This document shows, in pieces, positions 19,480-28,129 of a DNA stretch of 64,000 bases (within the stretch, counting starts at the first letter, position 1; each line of letters opens with the position of its first letter). Made by a program: the position numbers and the translations under genes. Source of the stretch: Streptomyces cucumeris (GTDB lineage Bacteria; Actinomycetota; Actinomycetes; Streptomycetales; Streptomycetaceae); the NCBI RefSeq assembly GCF_024295805.1, contig NZ_JANCLX010000002.1, positions 162,720 to 226,719 of the forward strand, in the 5' to 3' direction. The notes beneath the pieces were generated by a model. That model was not told the DNA's origin, searched no databases, and saw only the letters and a list, made by a program, of their open reading frames with translations.

Positions 19480-19675
19480 CGTGACGTTTCCGTCGTGTAC
19501 GTCCCCTGGGCGCGCGTGACGCATCCTCGTCGCCCGGCGCTGTCCGAAGAGCGTGCCGCGGCGGCGATATGACGGCCGTCAAGTGCGCCACCGCGGCGCC
19601 CAGTAAGGTGGTGCGCGCCGCCGAGCCGCCCGCGCGAGGTCTGACGGGCGGCGGAGCTAACTGGGAGAACCTGCT

Positions 19676-21853
19676 TTGAGCCGTGAATCTGACAGTTCGT
19701 CCTCCGGGCCCCGGGGGGGAAGCGGCGGTGCCGCCTACCCGTCGGGCACCCCGCCGTACGGATCCCGCCAGTCCGGATCGCTGAACCGGACGCAGGAGGC
19801 CCCGCAGGGCGCATCCCGCGACGGCGACGCGGGTGCCGCGGCCAAGCCGGAGGAACCGAAGACCGAGACCACGCTGACGACCCGGATCCGGATCAACATC
19901 CCCGGTTCCCGGCCGATCCCCCCGGTCGTCATGCGCAAGCCCGTCGGGGAGGACGGCGTTCCGTCGCCCCGCTCCGGCGAGGACGACAGCCCCGGCGAAC
20001 GCACCGGCGCCCATCCGCGGCCCGAGGCCGCCGCCGCGCCGGAGGCCGCTCCGGCCGAGACCGGCGCCGACGGTGCGGACGGCAGGGGCGCCAAGGGCGA
20101 CGGCGAGCGCACCAGCGACTGGTTCGCGCCGCGCAAGCCCAGGAGCAACTCGTCCACCGGGAACATCCCGCGGCCGCCCGTGCCCTCCGGACCGGAGACC
20201 ACGCAGGCGTTCCCCGCGCCCTCCGGACCCGAGACGACGCAGGGCTTCCCCGCGCCCTCCGGACCGGAGACCACACAGGGCTTCCCCGTGCCGCCGTCGC
20301 CCGAGACGACGCAGGGTTTCCCCGTGCCTCAGGCGGGCGGCGACCCGACCGCCGATCTGCCGTACTTCACCGACGCCCCCGCGGGCGGCGGTTTCCCGGG
20401 CGACCCGCGGCCGAACGGCGCGACCACCGGCCCGGCCACCGGCGACATGCTGATGCCGCCCGGTCTCGGCGGCGGACCGCGCGATGACGAGCTGCCGCCC
20501 CCGCCGGGCGATCCGTTCGACAATCCGTTCGACAGCGATCAGCGCACACCCCCCGGCGGGGTGGGTCCGCTCGGCCACGGCGGCCCGGCCGGGCAGCCCC
20601 CGACCCCGCCGTCCGGTTCGCCGATGTCCGGCAGCCTGGGCGCGACCACCGGGACCGGTCCGCTGAGCGGTGGCGCGGACGGCGACCGTCCGCTCTTCCG
20701 CGACCCCGACCCCACCCCGGGCGGCGGTGTGCCGCCCGAGCAGATCTCCAGCGACACGCTGGTCAGCGGGGTGCCCGTGGTGCCTCCGCTGGACAGCAGG
20801 CCGCCGTCCCCGCCCGCCGGAGGCGGTCCCGCCGCGCCCGCAGGGGACAGCGCCCCGCCGAGCAACACGGCACCCTCCGCCCCCGCGGCCGGGAAGCCGA
20901 AGAAGAAGGGCCGCTCCAAGCTGGTCATGCTGGCCGCCCTGCTGGTCGTCGTCGCCGGTGGCGCGTACGGCGCGGGCCTGGTGATGAACCACGCGGACGT
21001 CCCCAACGGCACCATGGTGCTCGGCGTCGACATCGGCGGAACCTCCAAGGAGGCCGCCGTCGACAAGCTGGACGCCACGCTCGGCAAGCGCACCACCGCT
21101 CCGCTGAAGGTGTCGGTGGACGGCGAGCAGAAGGAGATCAAGCCGTCCGTCGCGGGGCTGGCCCTGGACACCGAGACCACCGTCCGCAACGTCGCGGGCC
21201 GTGACTACAACCCGGTCACGGTCATCGGCTCGCTCTTCGGCGGCACCCATGACGCCGAACCCGAGGTGACGGTCGACGAGGAGAAGCTGCGGGACGCCCT
21301 GGAGCGGCTCGCGGGCACCTCGGGCACCGCCCGCGAGGGCGGCATCAGCTTCGCCTCCGGCCGCGCCGTCCCGGTGTACGGCAAGGCGGGCAAGGCGCTC
21401 GACGTCGACCAGGCGGTCAGCGCCGTCTCCGACGCCTACCGTCAGCGGGCCGAGACCGGCAAGGACCAGGCCATCACGCTGCCGGTCAGCGTCAAGCAGC
21501 CGACGGTGAGCAAGGCCGCGGTCGACAGCAAGATGAAGACCTTCGCCAAGCCCGCGATGTCCGGTCTGGTCACCGTGCAGACCGATCCCGCCCACTCGCT
21601 GCAGTTCAGCCCCGAGCGGTCGCTGCCGAAGATCCTCTCGATGAGGGTGGTCAACGGCAAGCTGGTGGAGCACTACGACCTCGCGGTGCTCAAGCAGCTC
21701 TACGGCGCCACCTTCGACGGGGTGCTGATCGAGCGCGGCAACGGCTCCAAGAAGCCGGTCAGCCCGCAGGACGTGGTCGTGGCGCTCAGCAAGGCGCTGG
21801 TCGGCAAGACGGCCTCGGAGCGCATCGGGGTCATCGACACCACGCCCAACTGA
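19676..21853 (+). CDS. Membrane-anchored protein with peptidoglycan-binding-type (PG_binding_4) domains
   Basis: 725 residues from TTG 19676 after GGGAGAA. The first 400 residues are disordered, Pro/Gly/Ser-rich and cytoplasmic. One transmembrane helix lies near residue 420 (LVMLAALLVVVAGGAYGAGLVM). The extracellular part has repeated segments resembling putative peptidoglycan-binding domain 4, which usually accompanies VanW or L,D-transpeptidase modules: GVDIGGTSKEAAVDKLDATL, and a second copy around FASGRAVPVYGKAGKALDVDQAV. Neither a VanW nor a YkuD catalytic domain is visible. A role at the cell wall is likely. Residues 171-218 are four copies of a 12-residue repeat. Confidence 0.8.
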   Translation: MSRESDSSSSGPRGGSGGAAYPSGTPPYGSRQSGSLNRTQEAPQGASRDGDAGAAAKPEEPKTETTLTTRIRINIPGSRPIPPVVMRKPVGEDGVPSPRSGEDDSPGERTGAHPRPEAAAAPEAAPAETGADGADGRGAKGDGERTSDWFAPRKPRSNSSTGNIPRPPVPSGPETTQAFPAPSGPETTQGFPAPSGPETTQGFPVPPSPETTQGFPVPQAGGDPTADLPYFTDAPAGGGFPGDPRPNGATTGPATGDMLMPPGLGGGPRDDELPPPPGDPFDNPFDSDQRTPPGGVGPLGHGGPAGQPPTPPSGSPMSGSLGATTGTGPLSGGADGDRPLFRDPDPTPGGGVPPEQISSDTLVSGVPVVPPLDSRPPSPPAGGGPAAPAGDSAPPSNTAPSAPAAGKPKKKGRSKLVMLAALLVVVAGGAYGAGLVMNHADVPNGTMVLGVDIGGTSKEAAVDKLDATLGKRTTAPLKVSVDGEQKEIKPSVAGLALDTETTVRNVAGRDYNPVTVIGSLFGGTHDAEPEVTVDEEKLRDALERLAGTSGTAREGGISFASGRAVPVYGKAGKALDVDQAVSAVSDAYRQRAETGKDQAITLPVSVKQPTVSKAAVDSKMKTFAKPAMSGLVTVQTDPAHSLQFSPERSLPKILSMRVVNGKLVEHYDLAVLKQLYGATFDGVLIERGNGSKKPVSPQDVVVALSKALVGKTASERIGVIDTTPN
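20186..20329 (+). repeat. Four tandem 36-bp repeats inside coding sequence
   Basis: Four in-frame 36-bp units starting at 20186, 20222, 20258 and 20294, each encoding a variant of SGPETTQGFPAP in the disordered cytoplasmic region of the peptidoglycan-binding-type protein. Each unit carries an ETTQ core that resembles FHA-domain target motifs. Copy number probably varies between strains. Confidence 0.9.
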
Positions 21854-21877
21854 GTCCGTACCTCAGGTCCGCGCAGC

Positions 21878-21905
21878 GGCCCCCGCCCGGCACCGGGCGG
21901 GGGCC
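21878..21905 (+). terminator. Rho-independent-type hairpin terminator
   Basis: Inverted repeat GGCCCCCGCCCGG / CCGGGCGGGGGCC with a very tight CA centre, 25 bp after the stop of the 725-residue protein. It is GC-rich without a U-tract, as usual in Streptomyces. Confidence 0.82.
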
Positions 21906-22010
21906 GTCGCGCGTCCGCGCCTCCCGGCGCCGGACCGTGACATCTGTCATCCCCAGGTCACGACCGCTGACCCTGCCGGGCGTACGCCGCCGTCGGCGAG
22001 GCTTGGGCCC

Positions 22011-22973
22011 ATGACCGTGAGAACCGCACCGTCCGCGTCCGGCGCCGCACCGCGCGCCGCGGACCCCGCCCCCGTCGTCCGCTTCGAACGGGTGACCAAG
22101 AACTACGGTGACGTCCGCGCCGTCGACGGACTCGACCTCACCCTCCACCCGGGGGAGACGGTGGCCCTGCTCGGCCCCAACGGCGCGGGCAAGTCCTCCA
22201 CCCTCGATCTGCTGCTCGGCCTGCGCCACCCCGACTCCGGCCGGGTCGAGGTCTTCGGCACCACCCCGCGGCAGGCCATCGCCCGTGGCCGAGTGGGCGC
22301 GATGCTGCAGAGCGGTGCCCTGATGGAGGAGGTCACCGTACGGGAGCTGGTGGGGCTCGCCTGCGATCTGCACCCCCAGGGCCATCCGGTGGACCGGGTG
22401 CTGGAGCGGGCGGGGATCACCGAGATCGCCGACCGCAAGGTCGACAAACTCTCCGGCGGTCAGGAGCAGCGGGTCCGGTTCGCGTTCGCCACCGCGGGCG
22501 CCTCCGATCTGATCCTGCTGGACGAGCCGACCACCGGGATGGATGTCTCGGCCCGGCAGACCTTCTGGGGCGCGATGCGGGCCCAGGCGGCGGAGGGCCG
22601 CACCATCCTCTTCGCCACCCACTACCTGGAGGAGGCGGACGCGATCGCCGACCGGGTGATCGTGCTGCACCGCGGCCGGGTGCTGGCCGACGGCTCCTCG
22701 GCCGAGATCAAGGCGATGGCCGGAGCCCGCAGGATCTCCTTCACCCTGGACACCCCGGCCGACGAGACGGCGCTGCGCGGTCTGCCCGCGCTCGGCGGGA
22801 TCGAGATCTCGGGCCGGACCGTGCGGATCCGTTCCACCGACGCGGACGCCACGGTGCATGCGGTCTACGCGCTCGGGCTCTACCCGCGCGGACTCGAGGT
22901 CGCCGGACTCGGCCTGGAGCAGGCGTTCCTCACCCTCACCGACGCCGCGACGCGGAAGGAGGCGACCCGATGA
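22011..22973 (+). CDS. ABC-2 type exporter ATP-binding protein
   Basis: 320 residues of the DrrA/CcmA drug-exporter class. It shows Walker A GPNGAGKSS, signature KLSGGQEQRVRFAFA, Walker B LILLDEPTTGMD and H-loop ATHYLEEAD. The substrate-side C-terminal segment is typical of ABC-2 ATPases. The downstream permease gene overlaps it by 4 bp (ATGA), making a two-gene exporter. The signature LSGGQEQRV, in place of the usual LSGGQRQR-type sequence, is a small deviation. The substrate is unknown; lipid-like or antibiotic export is the usual guess for this pair. Confidence 0.92.
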   Translation: MTVRTAPSASGAAPRAADPAPVVRFERVTKNYGDVRAVDGLDLTLHPGETVALLGPNGAGKSSTLDLLLGLRHPDSGRVEVFGTTPRQAIARGRVGAMLQSGALMEEVTVRELVGLACDLHPQGHPVDRVLERAGITEIADRKVDKLSGGQEQRVRFAFATAGASDLILLDEPTTGMDVSARQTFWGAMRAQAAEGRTILFATHYLEEADAIADRVIVLHRGRVLADGSSAEIKAMAGARRISFTLDTPADETALRGLPALGGIEISGRTVRIRSTDADATVHAVYALGLYPRGLEVAGLGLEQAFLTLTDAATRKEATR

Positions 22974-23713
22974 AGACCCTGGTCGCCCTTGAGATCAAGC
23001 GCACCCTGCGGAACAAGAAGTTCATGTTCTTCACGGTGATCTACCCCTCGGCGCTGTTCCTGATGATCGCGGGTACCGCCGGGCGCACCGCGCTCGTTCC
23101 GCACACCGATCTGACGATGCCGCTGTACTACACCGTCGCGATGGCCTCCTTCGGGGCGCTCACCGCCGCCCTGATGGGCAACAGCGAGCGGATCGCCAAG
23201 GAGCGCGAGCGCGGCTGGGTGCGCCAGCTACGGCTGACCCCGCTGCCGGGGCGCGGCTACGTCCTGGCGAAGATCGCGGCAGCCGCCGTCGCCACCCTGC
23301 CGTCGATCGTGGTCGTCTTCGTCGTGGCCACCGTCACCAAGGGCGTGCGGATGGACGCCCCCTGGCAGTGGTTCGCACTGACCGGCGCGATCTGGGCGGG
23401 GTCCCTGGTCTTCGCGGCGCTGGGGGTGGCCATCGGCTATCTGGCCACCGGGGACGCCGTACGGCCGCTGACGATGATCATCTACTTCGGTCTGTCGATC
23501 CTCGGCGGTCTGTGGATGCCGACCACCGCCTATCCCCAGTGGCTCCAGGACATCGCCGGCTATCTGCCCACCCACGCGTACGCGGCGCTGGGCCAGGCCA
23601 TCGAGGTGGGCGACGCGCCGCACGCCGGGGACATCGCGCTGCTCGCCGGCTATCTGGCACTCTTCGCGGGCGCGGCGGCGTGGCTGTACCGCAAGGACAC
23701 CCGCAGGGCCTGA
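22970..23713 (+). CDS. ABC-2 type exporter permease
   Basis: 247 residues with six hydrophobic segments, in the ABC2_membrane pattern. It begins MKTLVALEIKRTLRNKKFMFFTVIY split between cytoplasmic leader and first helix, contains the conserved cytoplasmic stretch KERERGWVRQLRLTPLP, and a YLPTHAYAALGQ loop near the end. It is translationally coupled to the ATPase gene. It is followed by a direct repeat and a convergent gene. Confidence 0.92.
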   Translation: MKTLVALEIKRTLRNKKFMFFTVIYPSALFLMIAGTAGRTALVPHTDLTMPLYYTVAMASFGALTAALMGNSERIAKERERGWVRQLRLTPLPGRGYVLAKIAAAAVATLPSIVVVFVVATVTKGVRMDAPWQWFALTGAIWAGSLVFAALGVAIGYLATGDAVRPLTMIIYFGLSILGGLWMPTTAYPQWLQDIAGYLPTHAYAALGQAIEVGDAPHAGDIALLAGYLALFAGAAAWLYRKDTRRA

Positions 23714-23719
23714 CGACCG

Positions 23720-23753
23720 CCGTCCGGCCGGGCCCAACCGTCCGGCCGGGCCC
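23720..23753. repeat. 16-bp direct repeat in convergent spacer
   Basis: Two identical copies of CCGTCCGGCCGGGCCC at 23720-23735 and 23738-23753 between the convergent exporter permease and SirB1-like genes. Each copy contains CCGGCCGG and GGGCCC palindromes, so the region can fold several ways and probably serves as a bidirectional terminator. Confidence 0.6.
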
Positions 23754-23759
23754 GGTCGT

Positions 23760-24596
23760 TCAGTTGAGCATCGCGCGGGCCGCGCGCGCCTGGCGTCGCA
23801 CCGCCTCCGCCGCCTCGGGCTCCACCGCGGCCACCACCTCCGCGTAACTCTCCAGCTCCTTCGCCCCCGCGGTGAACTCACCCCGCTCGACCAGCAGTTG
23901 GGCCCGCTCATAGCGCAGCCGGGCGGGGTGGCTGGGCAGCAGCAGCGACAGCTCGACCGCCCACAGCCGCACATCGGTGCGCTCGGGGCGGGCGGCGGCC
24001 CAGGCCCGGATGTTGTTGAGGATCCGCAGCACGATGTCCAGCGGGGTGGAGGGGCTGAGCATCGACGGCGCCAGCGGGGTGCCCGTGGCGCCCGCCACCA
24101 GCGTCGCCGCGTCCTCGGACGACAGCGTCCGGCCGCCGTCGAACGGATCGACCAGCACATGGTGTCCGTGGGGATCGCCGAAGCCCACCACGAAGTGGCC
24201 CGGAAGACCCACCCCGTACACCGGTGCGCCCGCCCGCCGCGCCACCTCGATCCACACCACCGACAGCAGGATCGGCAGTCCGCGGCGGTGCTCCAGCACC
24301 TCGTGCAGCAGTGAGGACTCCAGCCGCCGGTAGTCGGCCCCGGAGCCCCGGAAACCGTGCTCCCCGCCGAGCACCCGGGCCAGCGCGGCGGCCCAGCCCT
24401 CGGGCCCGCCGGGGGAGAAGGGCACCAGACCGGCCAGCCGGTCCAGCTCGATCTGCGCCCGGTCAAGACCGTCCTCGTCCAGACCGGGGTCCGCCTCCAT
24501 CCCCACCAGCAGGCACAGCAGGGCCAGATCGGGGCGCTCCTCACGGGCCGCCTCGGCGAATCGCCGGTGTCGGGAGGTCTCGTCGCTGTGCGGCAT
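23760..24596 (-). CDS. SirB1/transglutaminase-like family protein
   Basis: 278 residues. The core HEVLEHRRGLPILLSVVWIEVARRAG ... YGVGLPGHFVVGF ... VDPFDGG is the signature of the SirB1-type Transglut_core2 domain. The usual catalytic Cys of transglutaminases is not in its position, as in other SirB1 proteins, so enzymatic activity is doubtful. The C-terminal part has TPR-like helices. The gene converges on the ABC exporter genes and lies 17 bp downstream of the GNAT gene, so the two probably form an operon. Its function in Streptomyces is not established. Confidence 0.82.
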   Translation of the reverse strand: MPHSDETSRHRRFAEAAREERPDLALLCLLVGMEADPGLDEDGLDRAQIELDRLAGLVPFSPGGPEGWAAALARVLGGEHGFRGSGADYRRLESSLLHEVLEHRRGLPILLSVVWIEVARRAGAPVYGVGLPGHFVVGFGDPHGHHVLVDPFDGGRTLSSEDAATLVAGATGTPLAPSMLSPSTPLDIVLRILNNIRAWAAARPERTDVRLWAVELSLLLPSHPARLRYERAQLLVERGEFTAGAKELESYAEVVAAVEPEAAEAVRRQARAARAMLN

Positions 24597-24613
24597 GGTG
24601 ATCCGGTACCCGC

Positions 24614-25630
24614 TCAGTGGGCGTCGCCGTGCGGCGCGCGCCAGTGGTGGTAGGTGTGGTGGACGGTGAAGCCCAGGCCCTCGTACAGCGCGTGAGCCCC
24701 TTCATTGTCCGTCTCGACCTGGAGGTACGCCGCCGAGGCGCCTTCCTCCAGTGCTTTGCGGGCCAGTGCGGTCATCACCGCTCCGGCGAGCCCCTGTCGC
24801 CGCCGCTCCGGGGCGACCTCCACCGCCGCGAACCCGGCCCACCGGCCGTCCACCACCAACCGTCCGATCGCGGCGGGGACCTTGTCCCCGGCCGCGCCGC
24901 CTATCGTGGCGAACCACACCGAGGGGCCGCCGGAGAGCACCGCCCGCACTTCGGGGGAGGGGGCGGCGGAGCGCTGGTAGCGGGCCAGCCAGGCGTCGTC
25001 GATATGGCGGGAGAGCGTCACCGCCGAGATGTCCGCGTCCTGGTCGGCGACCGGTGCCAGACCCGCGATCCGCACCTGCGCGGAGACCTCCCTGGTCCAG
25101 CCGCGCGCGTCCAGTTCGGCGGCCAGCAGCTCCTGGGTGTCCTCGGCGCCGGTGCTGAGCTGGAGGTACGCGGGCCGTCCGCGCTCGCCGTACCAGGCGG
25201 TCACCCGGTCCAGCGCGGCGTCCAGCGGCAGTCCCGGGTCGCCGGTGGCCAGTACGGAGTTGGCCCGCCTGGTGAAACCGCCGGAGGCCCGCAGCAGCCA
25301 GTCGCCCAGGGCCTCGCTCTCCACCGCGGGCCAGCCGCGCGCGGCCACCCGGTCCAGCTCGCGCGCGCTCGCGGCCGGACCCCGGCGGCGGGCGGGCGCG
25401 GCGGGCACCACCTTCCCCGCCACCAGCGAGGACCGCGCGATCCGCACGGCCTCCCCGGAGCGCCGGGTGACACACAGCACATCATGGGTCCACGATGTGA
25501 GAACTCCGACCACGTCGGTGAAGGTCGCGTGCGGGTCGGCCGCCCCGGTCAAAAGCCGCACCGATACGCGTTTGCCCACGTCAGCTGGGGTGATCCGGAC
25601 CTCGAGACGTCCGCCGGTGGTGAAATCCAC
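24614..25630 (-). CDS. GNAT family N-acetyltransferase with N-terminal domain
   Basis: 338 residues from GTG 25630. The C-terminal half is a GNAT fold: AVEVAPERRRQGLAGAVMTALA contains the acetyl-CoA pyrophosphate loop R-R-Q-G-L-A, followed by AAYLQVETDNEGAHALYEGLGF. The N-terminal 90 residues (ADVGKRVSVRLL ... VVGVLTSWTHDVLCVTRRSG) form a separate small beta-domain that defines this actinobacterial subfamily. The substrate is unknown. It is divergent from fdxA, with about 115 bp between starts. Confidence 0.86.
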   Translation of the reverse strand: MDFTTGGRLEVRITPADVGKRVSVRLLTGAADPHATFTDVVGVLTSWTHDVLCVTRRSGEAVRIARSSLVAGKVVPAAPARRRGPAASARELDRVAARGWPAVESEALGDWLLRASGGFTRRANSVLATGDPGLPLDAALDRVTAWYGERGRPAYLQLSTGAEDTQELLAAELDARGWTREVSAQVRIAGLAPVADQDADISAVTLSRHIDDAWLARYQRSAAPSPEVRAVLSGGPSVWFATIGGAAGDKVPAAIGRLVVDGRWAGFAAVEVAPERRRQGLAGAVMTALARKALEEGASAAYLQVETDNEGAHALYEGLGFTVHHTYHHWRAPHGDAH

Positions 25631-25744
25631 AGCTGTGTCAGCCCCTCATGTGCGTCTGGTGCCCTGGAACGGCGATACTAGGTGCGGGCATCGACGACGC
25701 CGCGCTCCCGCGCGATAGCAGCCCTAACGAGGAGGAACGACAGC

Positions 25745-26071
25745 GTGACCTACGTCATCGCGCAGCCTTGTGTCGACCTGAAGGACAAGGCGTGCATCGA
25801 GGAGTGCCCCGTCGACTGTATCTACGAGGGCCAGCGGTCCTTGTACATCCACCCGGACGAATGCGTCGACTGCGGAGCCTGTGAGCCGGTCTGCCCGGTC
25901 GAGGCCATCTTCTACGAGGATGACACTCCGGAGGAGTGGAAGGACTACTACAAGGCGAACGTCGAGTTCTTCGACGAGCTCGGCTCGCCCGGTGGCGCGA
26001 GCAAGCTCGGTCTGATCGAGCGCGACCACCCCTTCATCGCCGCCCTGCCGCCGCAGGAGCACGACGAGTAA
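25745..26071 (+). CDS. fdxA: 7Fe ferredoxin (3Fe-4S/4Fe-4S), FdxA/FdxC-like
   Basis: 108 residues from GTG 25745 after GAGGAGG. Cluster ligands are C9, C17 and C21 in CVDLKDKACIEECPVDC, then C40, C43, C46 and C50 in CVDCGACEPVCPVEA; the spacing is that of mycobacterial-type 7Fe ferredoxins. It carries electrons at low potential, often to cytochrome P450 or reductase partners. It lies directly upstream of dapC, the same neighbour as fdxC in M. tuberculosis. Confidence 0.95.
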   Translation: MTYVIAQPCVDLKDKACIEECPVDCIYEGQRSLYIHPDECVDCGACEPVCPVEAIFYEDDTPEEWKDYYKANVEFFDELGSPGGASKLGLIERDHPFIAALPPQEHDE

Positions 26072-26224
26072 GTCCGCTCCCGCGCCGGGCCCCGTTCGCG
26101 GGCCCTGGGCGCAGCCCTCGGTCCCGTACGGCCTGCGGCCTGCGGGGCCGGTCTGTTTCTCCCGGGGGGCCACCGGGTTTCCCGGCGGTCCGACCGGGCT
26201 GACTGCGACGAAAGCGAGCCACCC

Positions 26225-27346
26225 GTGTCAGCCGTCTCCGCCCGTCTCCCGGTCTTCCCGTGGGACCGTCTCGAACCGTACAAGGCGACCGCCGCGGCCC
26301 ATCCCGACGGCATCGTCGACCTCTCGGTCGGCACGCCGGTCGACCCGGTTCCGGACGCGGTCCAGCGGGCCCTGGCCGGTGCCGCCGACAGCCCCGGCTA
26401 CCCCACCGTCTGGGGCACCGCCGCGCTGCGGGACGCGCTCACCGGCTGGGTGGAGCGGCGGCTGGGCGCCACCGGGGTCCGCCACACCGAGGTGCTCCCG
26501 GTGGTCGGCTCCAAGGAGCTGGTGGCCTCGCTCCCCGCGCAGCTCGGACTCGGCGCCGGGGACCGGGTCGCCTTCCCACGGCTGGCCTACCCGACCTACG
26601 AGGTGGGCGCACGGCTGGCGGGTGCCGAACCGGTGCCGTACGACGTGGAGGTCTTCGCGGGCGGGGCCGCGGGCGCCGGGCTGGACCCGGCCGGGCTCAA
26701 GCTGCTGTGGCTGAACTCCCCGTCCAACCCCACCGGCCGGGTGCTGTCGGCCGAGGAGCTGCGGGCGGCCGTCGCCTGGGCCCGGGAGCACGGGGTGCTG
26801 CTGGTCAGTGATGAGTGCTACCTCGAACTGGGCTGGGAGGCCGATCCGCGCTCGGTGCTGCACCCGGAGATCTCCGGCGGCAGCTTCGAGGGACTGGTCG
26901 CGGTCCACTCGCTGTCCAAGCGGTCCAATCTGGCGGGCTACCGCGCGGCGTTCCTCGCCGGTGACGAGACGGTGCTCGGCGAGCTGCTGAAGATCCGTAA
27001 GCACGGCGGGATGATGGTGCCCGCCCCGGTGCAGGCCGCCACGGTCGCGGCGCTCGCCGACGACAAGCACGTGGCCGAGCAGCGGGAGCGCTATGAGCGG
27101 CGCCGTGCCGCGCTGCGCCCGGCGCTGGAGGGCCTCGGCTTCCGGATCGAGCACAGCGAGGCGTCGCTGTACCTGTGGGCCACCCGGGACGAGCCGTGCT
27201 GGGAGACCGTCGGCGCCCTCGCCGAACGGGGCATCCTGGTGGCGCCGGGCGACTTCTACGGCCCGGCGGGCGAGCGGAACGTACGGATCGCGTTCACCGC
27301 GACCGATGAGCGGGTGGCGGCGGCGGTCCGCCGGCTGACGGCCTGA
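26225..27346 (+). CDS. dapC: Succinyldiaminopimelate transaminase DapC
   Basis: 373 residues, fold-type I PLP aminotransferase. It converts succinyl-amino-oxopimelate to succinyl-diaminopimelate in lysine and peptidoglycan precursor synthesis. The PLP lysine lies in HSLSKRSNLAGYR; NSPSNPTGRVL and SDECYLELGW are the conserved cofactor-site segments; the C-terminal Arg is in RNVRIAF. Start is GTG 26225. dapE, the next step, lies 1.8 kb downstream. Confidence 0.93.
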   Translation: MSAVSARLPVFPWDRLEPYKATAAAHPDGIVDLSVGTPVDPVPDAVQRALAGAADSPGYPTVWGTAALRDALTGWVERRLGATGVRHTEVLPVVGSKELVASLPAQLGLGAGDRVAFPRLAYPTYEVGARLAGAEPVPYDVEVFAGGAAGAGLDPAGLKLLWLNSPSNPTGRVLSAEELRAAVAWAREHGVLLVSDECYLELGWEADPRSVLHPEISGGSFEGLVAVHSLSKRSNLAGYRAAFLAGDETVLGELLKIRKHGGMMVPAPVQAATVAALADDKHVAEQRERYERRRAALRPALEGLGFRIEHSEASLYLWATRDEPCWETVGALAERGILVAPGDFYGPAGERNVRIAFTATDERVAAAVRRLTA

Positions 27347-27380
27347 CGGGCACACCGCGGAACCGACGACCGATGCACGA

Positions 27381-27410
27381 GGGCCCGGGGAGTGGACACT
27401 CCCCGGGCCC
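27381..27410. terminator. Bidirectional hairpin terminator
   Basis: Perfect 13-bp arms GGGCCCGGGGAGT / ACTCCCCGGGCCC around a GGAC loop, between the stop of dapC (+) and the stop of the convergent secreted-protein gene (-). It should serve both. Confidence 0.88.
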
Positions 27411-27432
27411 CCGTGGTGCGCGGCGCGGGTGA

Positions 27433-27915
27433 TCAGCCGCCGATCACCGGCAGGCCGCCCAGCGGAAGGCCCTTGATCGGCAGGTCCTGGCCCACGGGGC
27501 CCGGCGCCTGCTGCGGGGCCTGGGGGGCCTTCGGAGCGGCCTTGGTGGCCTTGCCCTTGGCGTGCGCGCCGCCCTTGGCCTTGGCGTGGGCGCCCTTGAC
27601 GGCCTTGCCCTTGGCCGGGAGGGTCTTCGCCTGCTGGACGGGGGTCGCCGGAGCGGCCTTGCCCGGCAGAACCTCCGTGACGGTGCGTCCGGCCTTGCCG
27701 CCGACGTCGCCCGCCGTGCTCCCGATCTGCTGCGAGGCGATGTCCGCGACCTGGTCGACGGATGCGGTGTCCAGGGCGCTCAGTCCGCCCAGCTTGGGCT
27801 GCGGCAGGGCAGCTTCCGCCGCACTCGCGGCGCCGGCGGCGGCGACCACGGGAGCGGCGCCGGCGGCGACCACCAGCGCGGCCCGAGCGATCCGACGCGT
27901 GAGAGGGAGGGACAT
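27433..27915 (-). CDS. Secreted Ala/Lys/Pro-rich protein, 160 aa
   Basis: ATG 27915 with a strong ribosome-binding site AAAGGAG. A Sec signal peptide (RRIARAALVVAAGAAPVVAAAGAASA) is followed by a mature part with a central acidic/neutral region (LGGLSALDTASVDQVADIASQQI) and a low-complexity Lys/His/Ala segment (AKAKGGAHAKGKATKAAPKAP). It ends in PIKGLPLGGLPVIGG, a hydrophobic Gly/Pro tail. No enzyme motif is present. The basic region could bind polyanions or cell-wall teichoic acids. Similar small exported proteins are common in Streptomyces and mostly uncharacterised. Confidence 0.78.
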   Translation of the reverse strand: MSLPLTRRIARAALVVAAGAAPVVAAAGAASAAEAALPQPKLGGLSALDTASVDQVADIASQQIGSTAGDVGGKAGRTVTEVLPGKAAPATPVQQAKTLPAKGKAVKGAHAKAKGGAHAKGKATKAAPKAPQAPQQAPGPVGQDLPIKGLPLGGLPVIGG

Positions 27916-28129
27916 GATGCTCCTTTGACGGAGGGACAATTGGCGTGCAGTGCCCGGTGATCGGACGCCGTGCATACCGATGTGGCCCGCGGGAGGTTGC
28001 GGTGCCCCCAGGTAAAGAATGAGTAATGCGTCCCGGAATTCGCCTCGGTGCGCATTCGCGGCGCACACGGTCTCCCGGTCCCCCCAGGGGCGGTTGAGCA
28101 CCCCCGCTGAGCTGCGGTGTCCCGTTGCG

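Noticed and set aside
19328..21673. 781-codon minus-strand open frame opposite the peptidoglycan-binding-type gene
   Set aside because: It is Gly/Arg-rich shadow sequence. The plus strand has a ribosome-binding site, transmembrane helix and recognisable domains.
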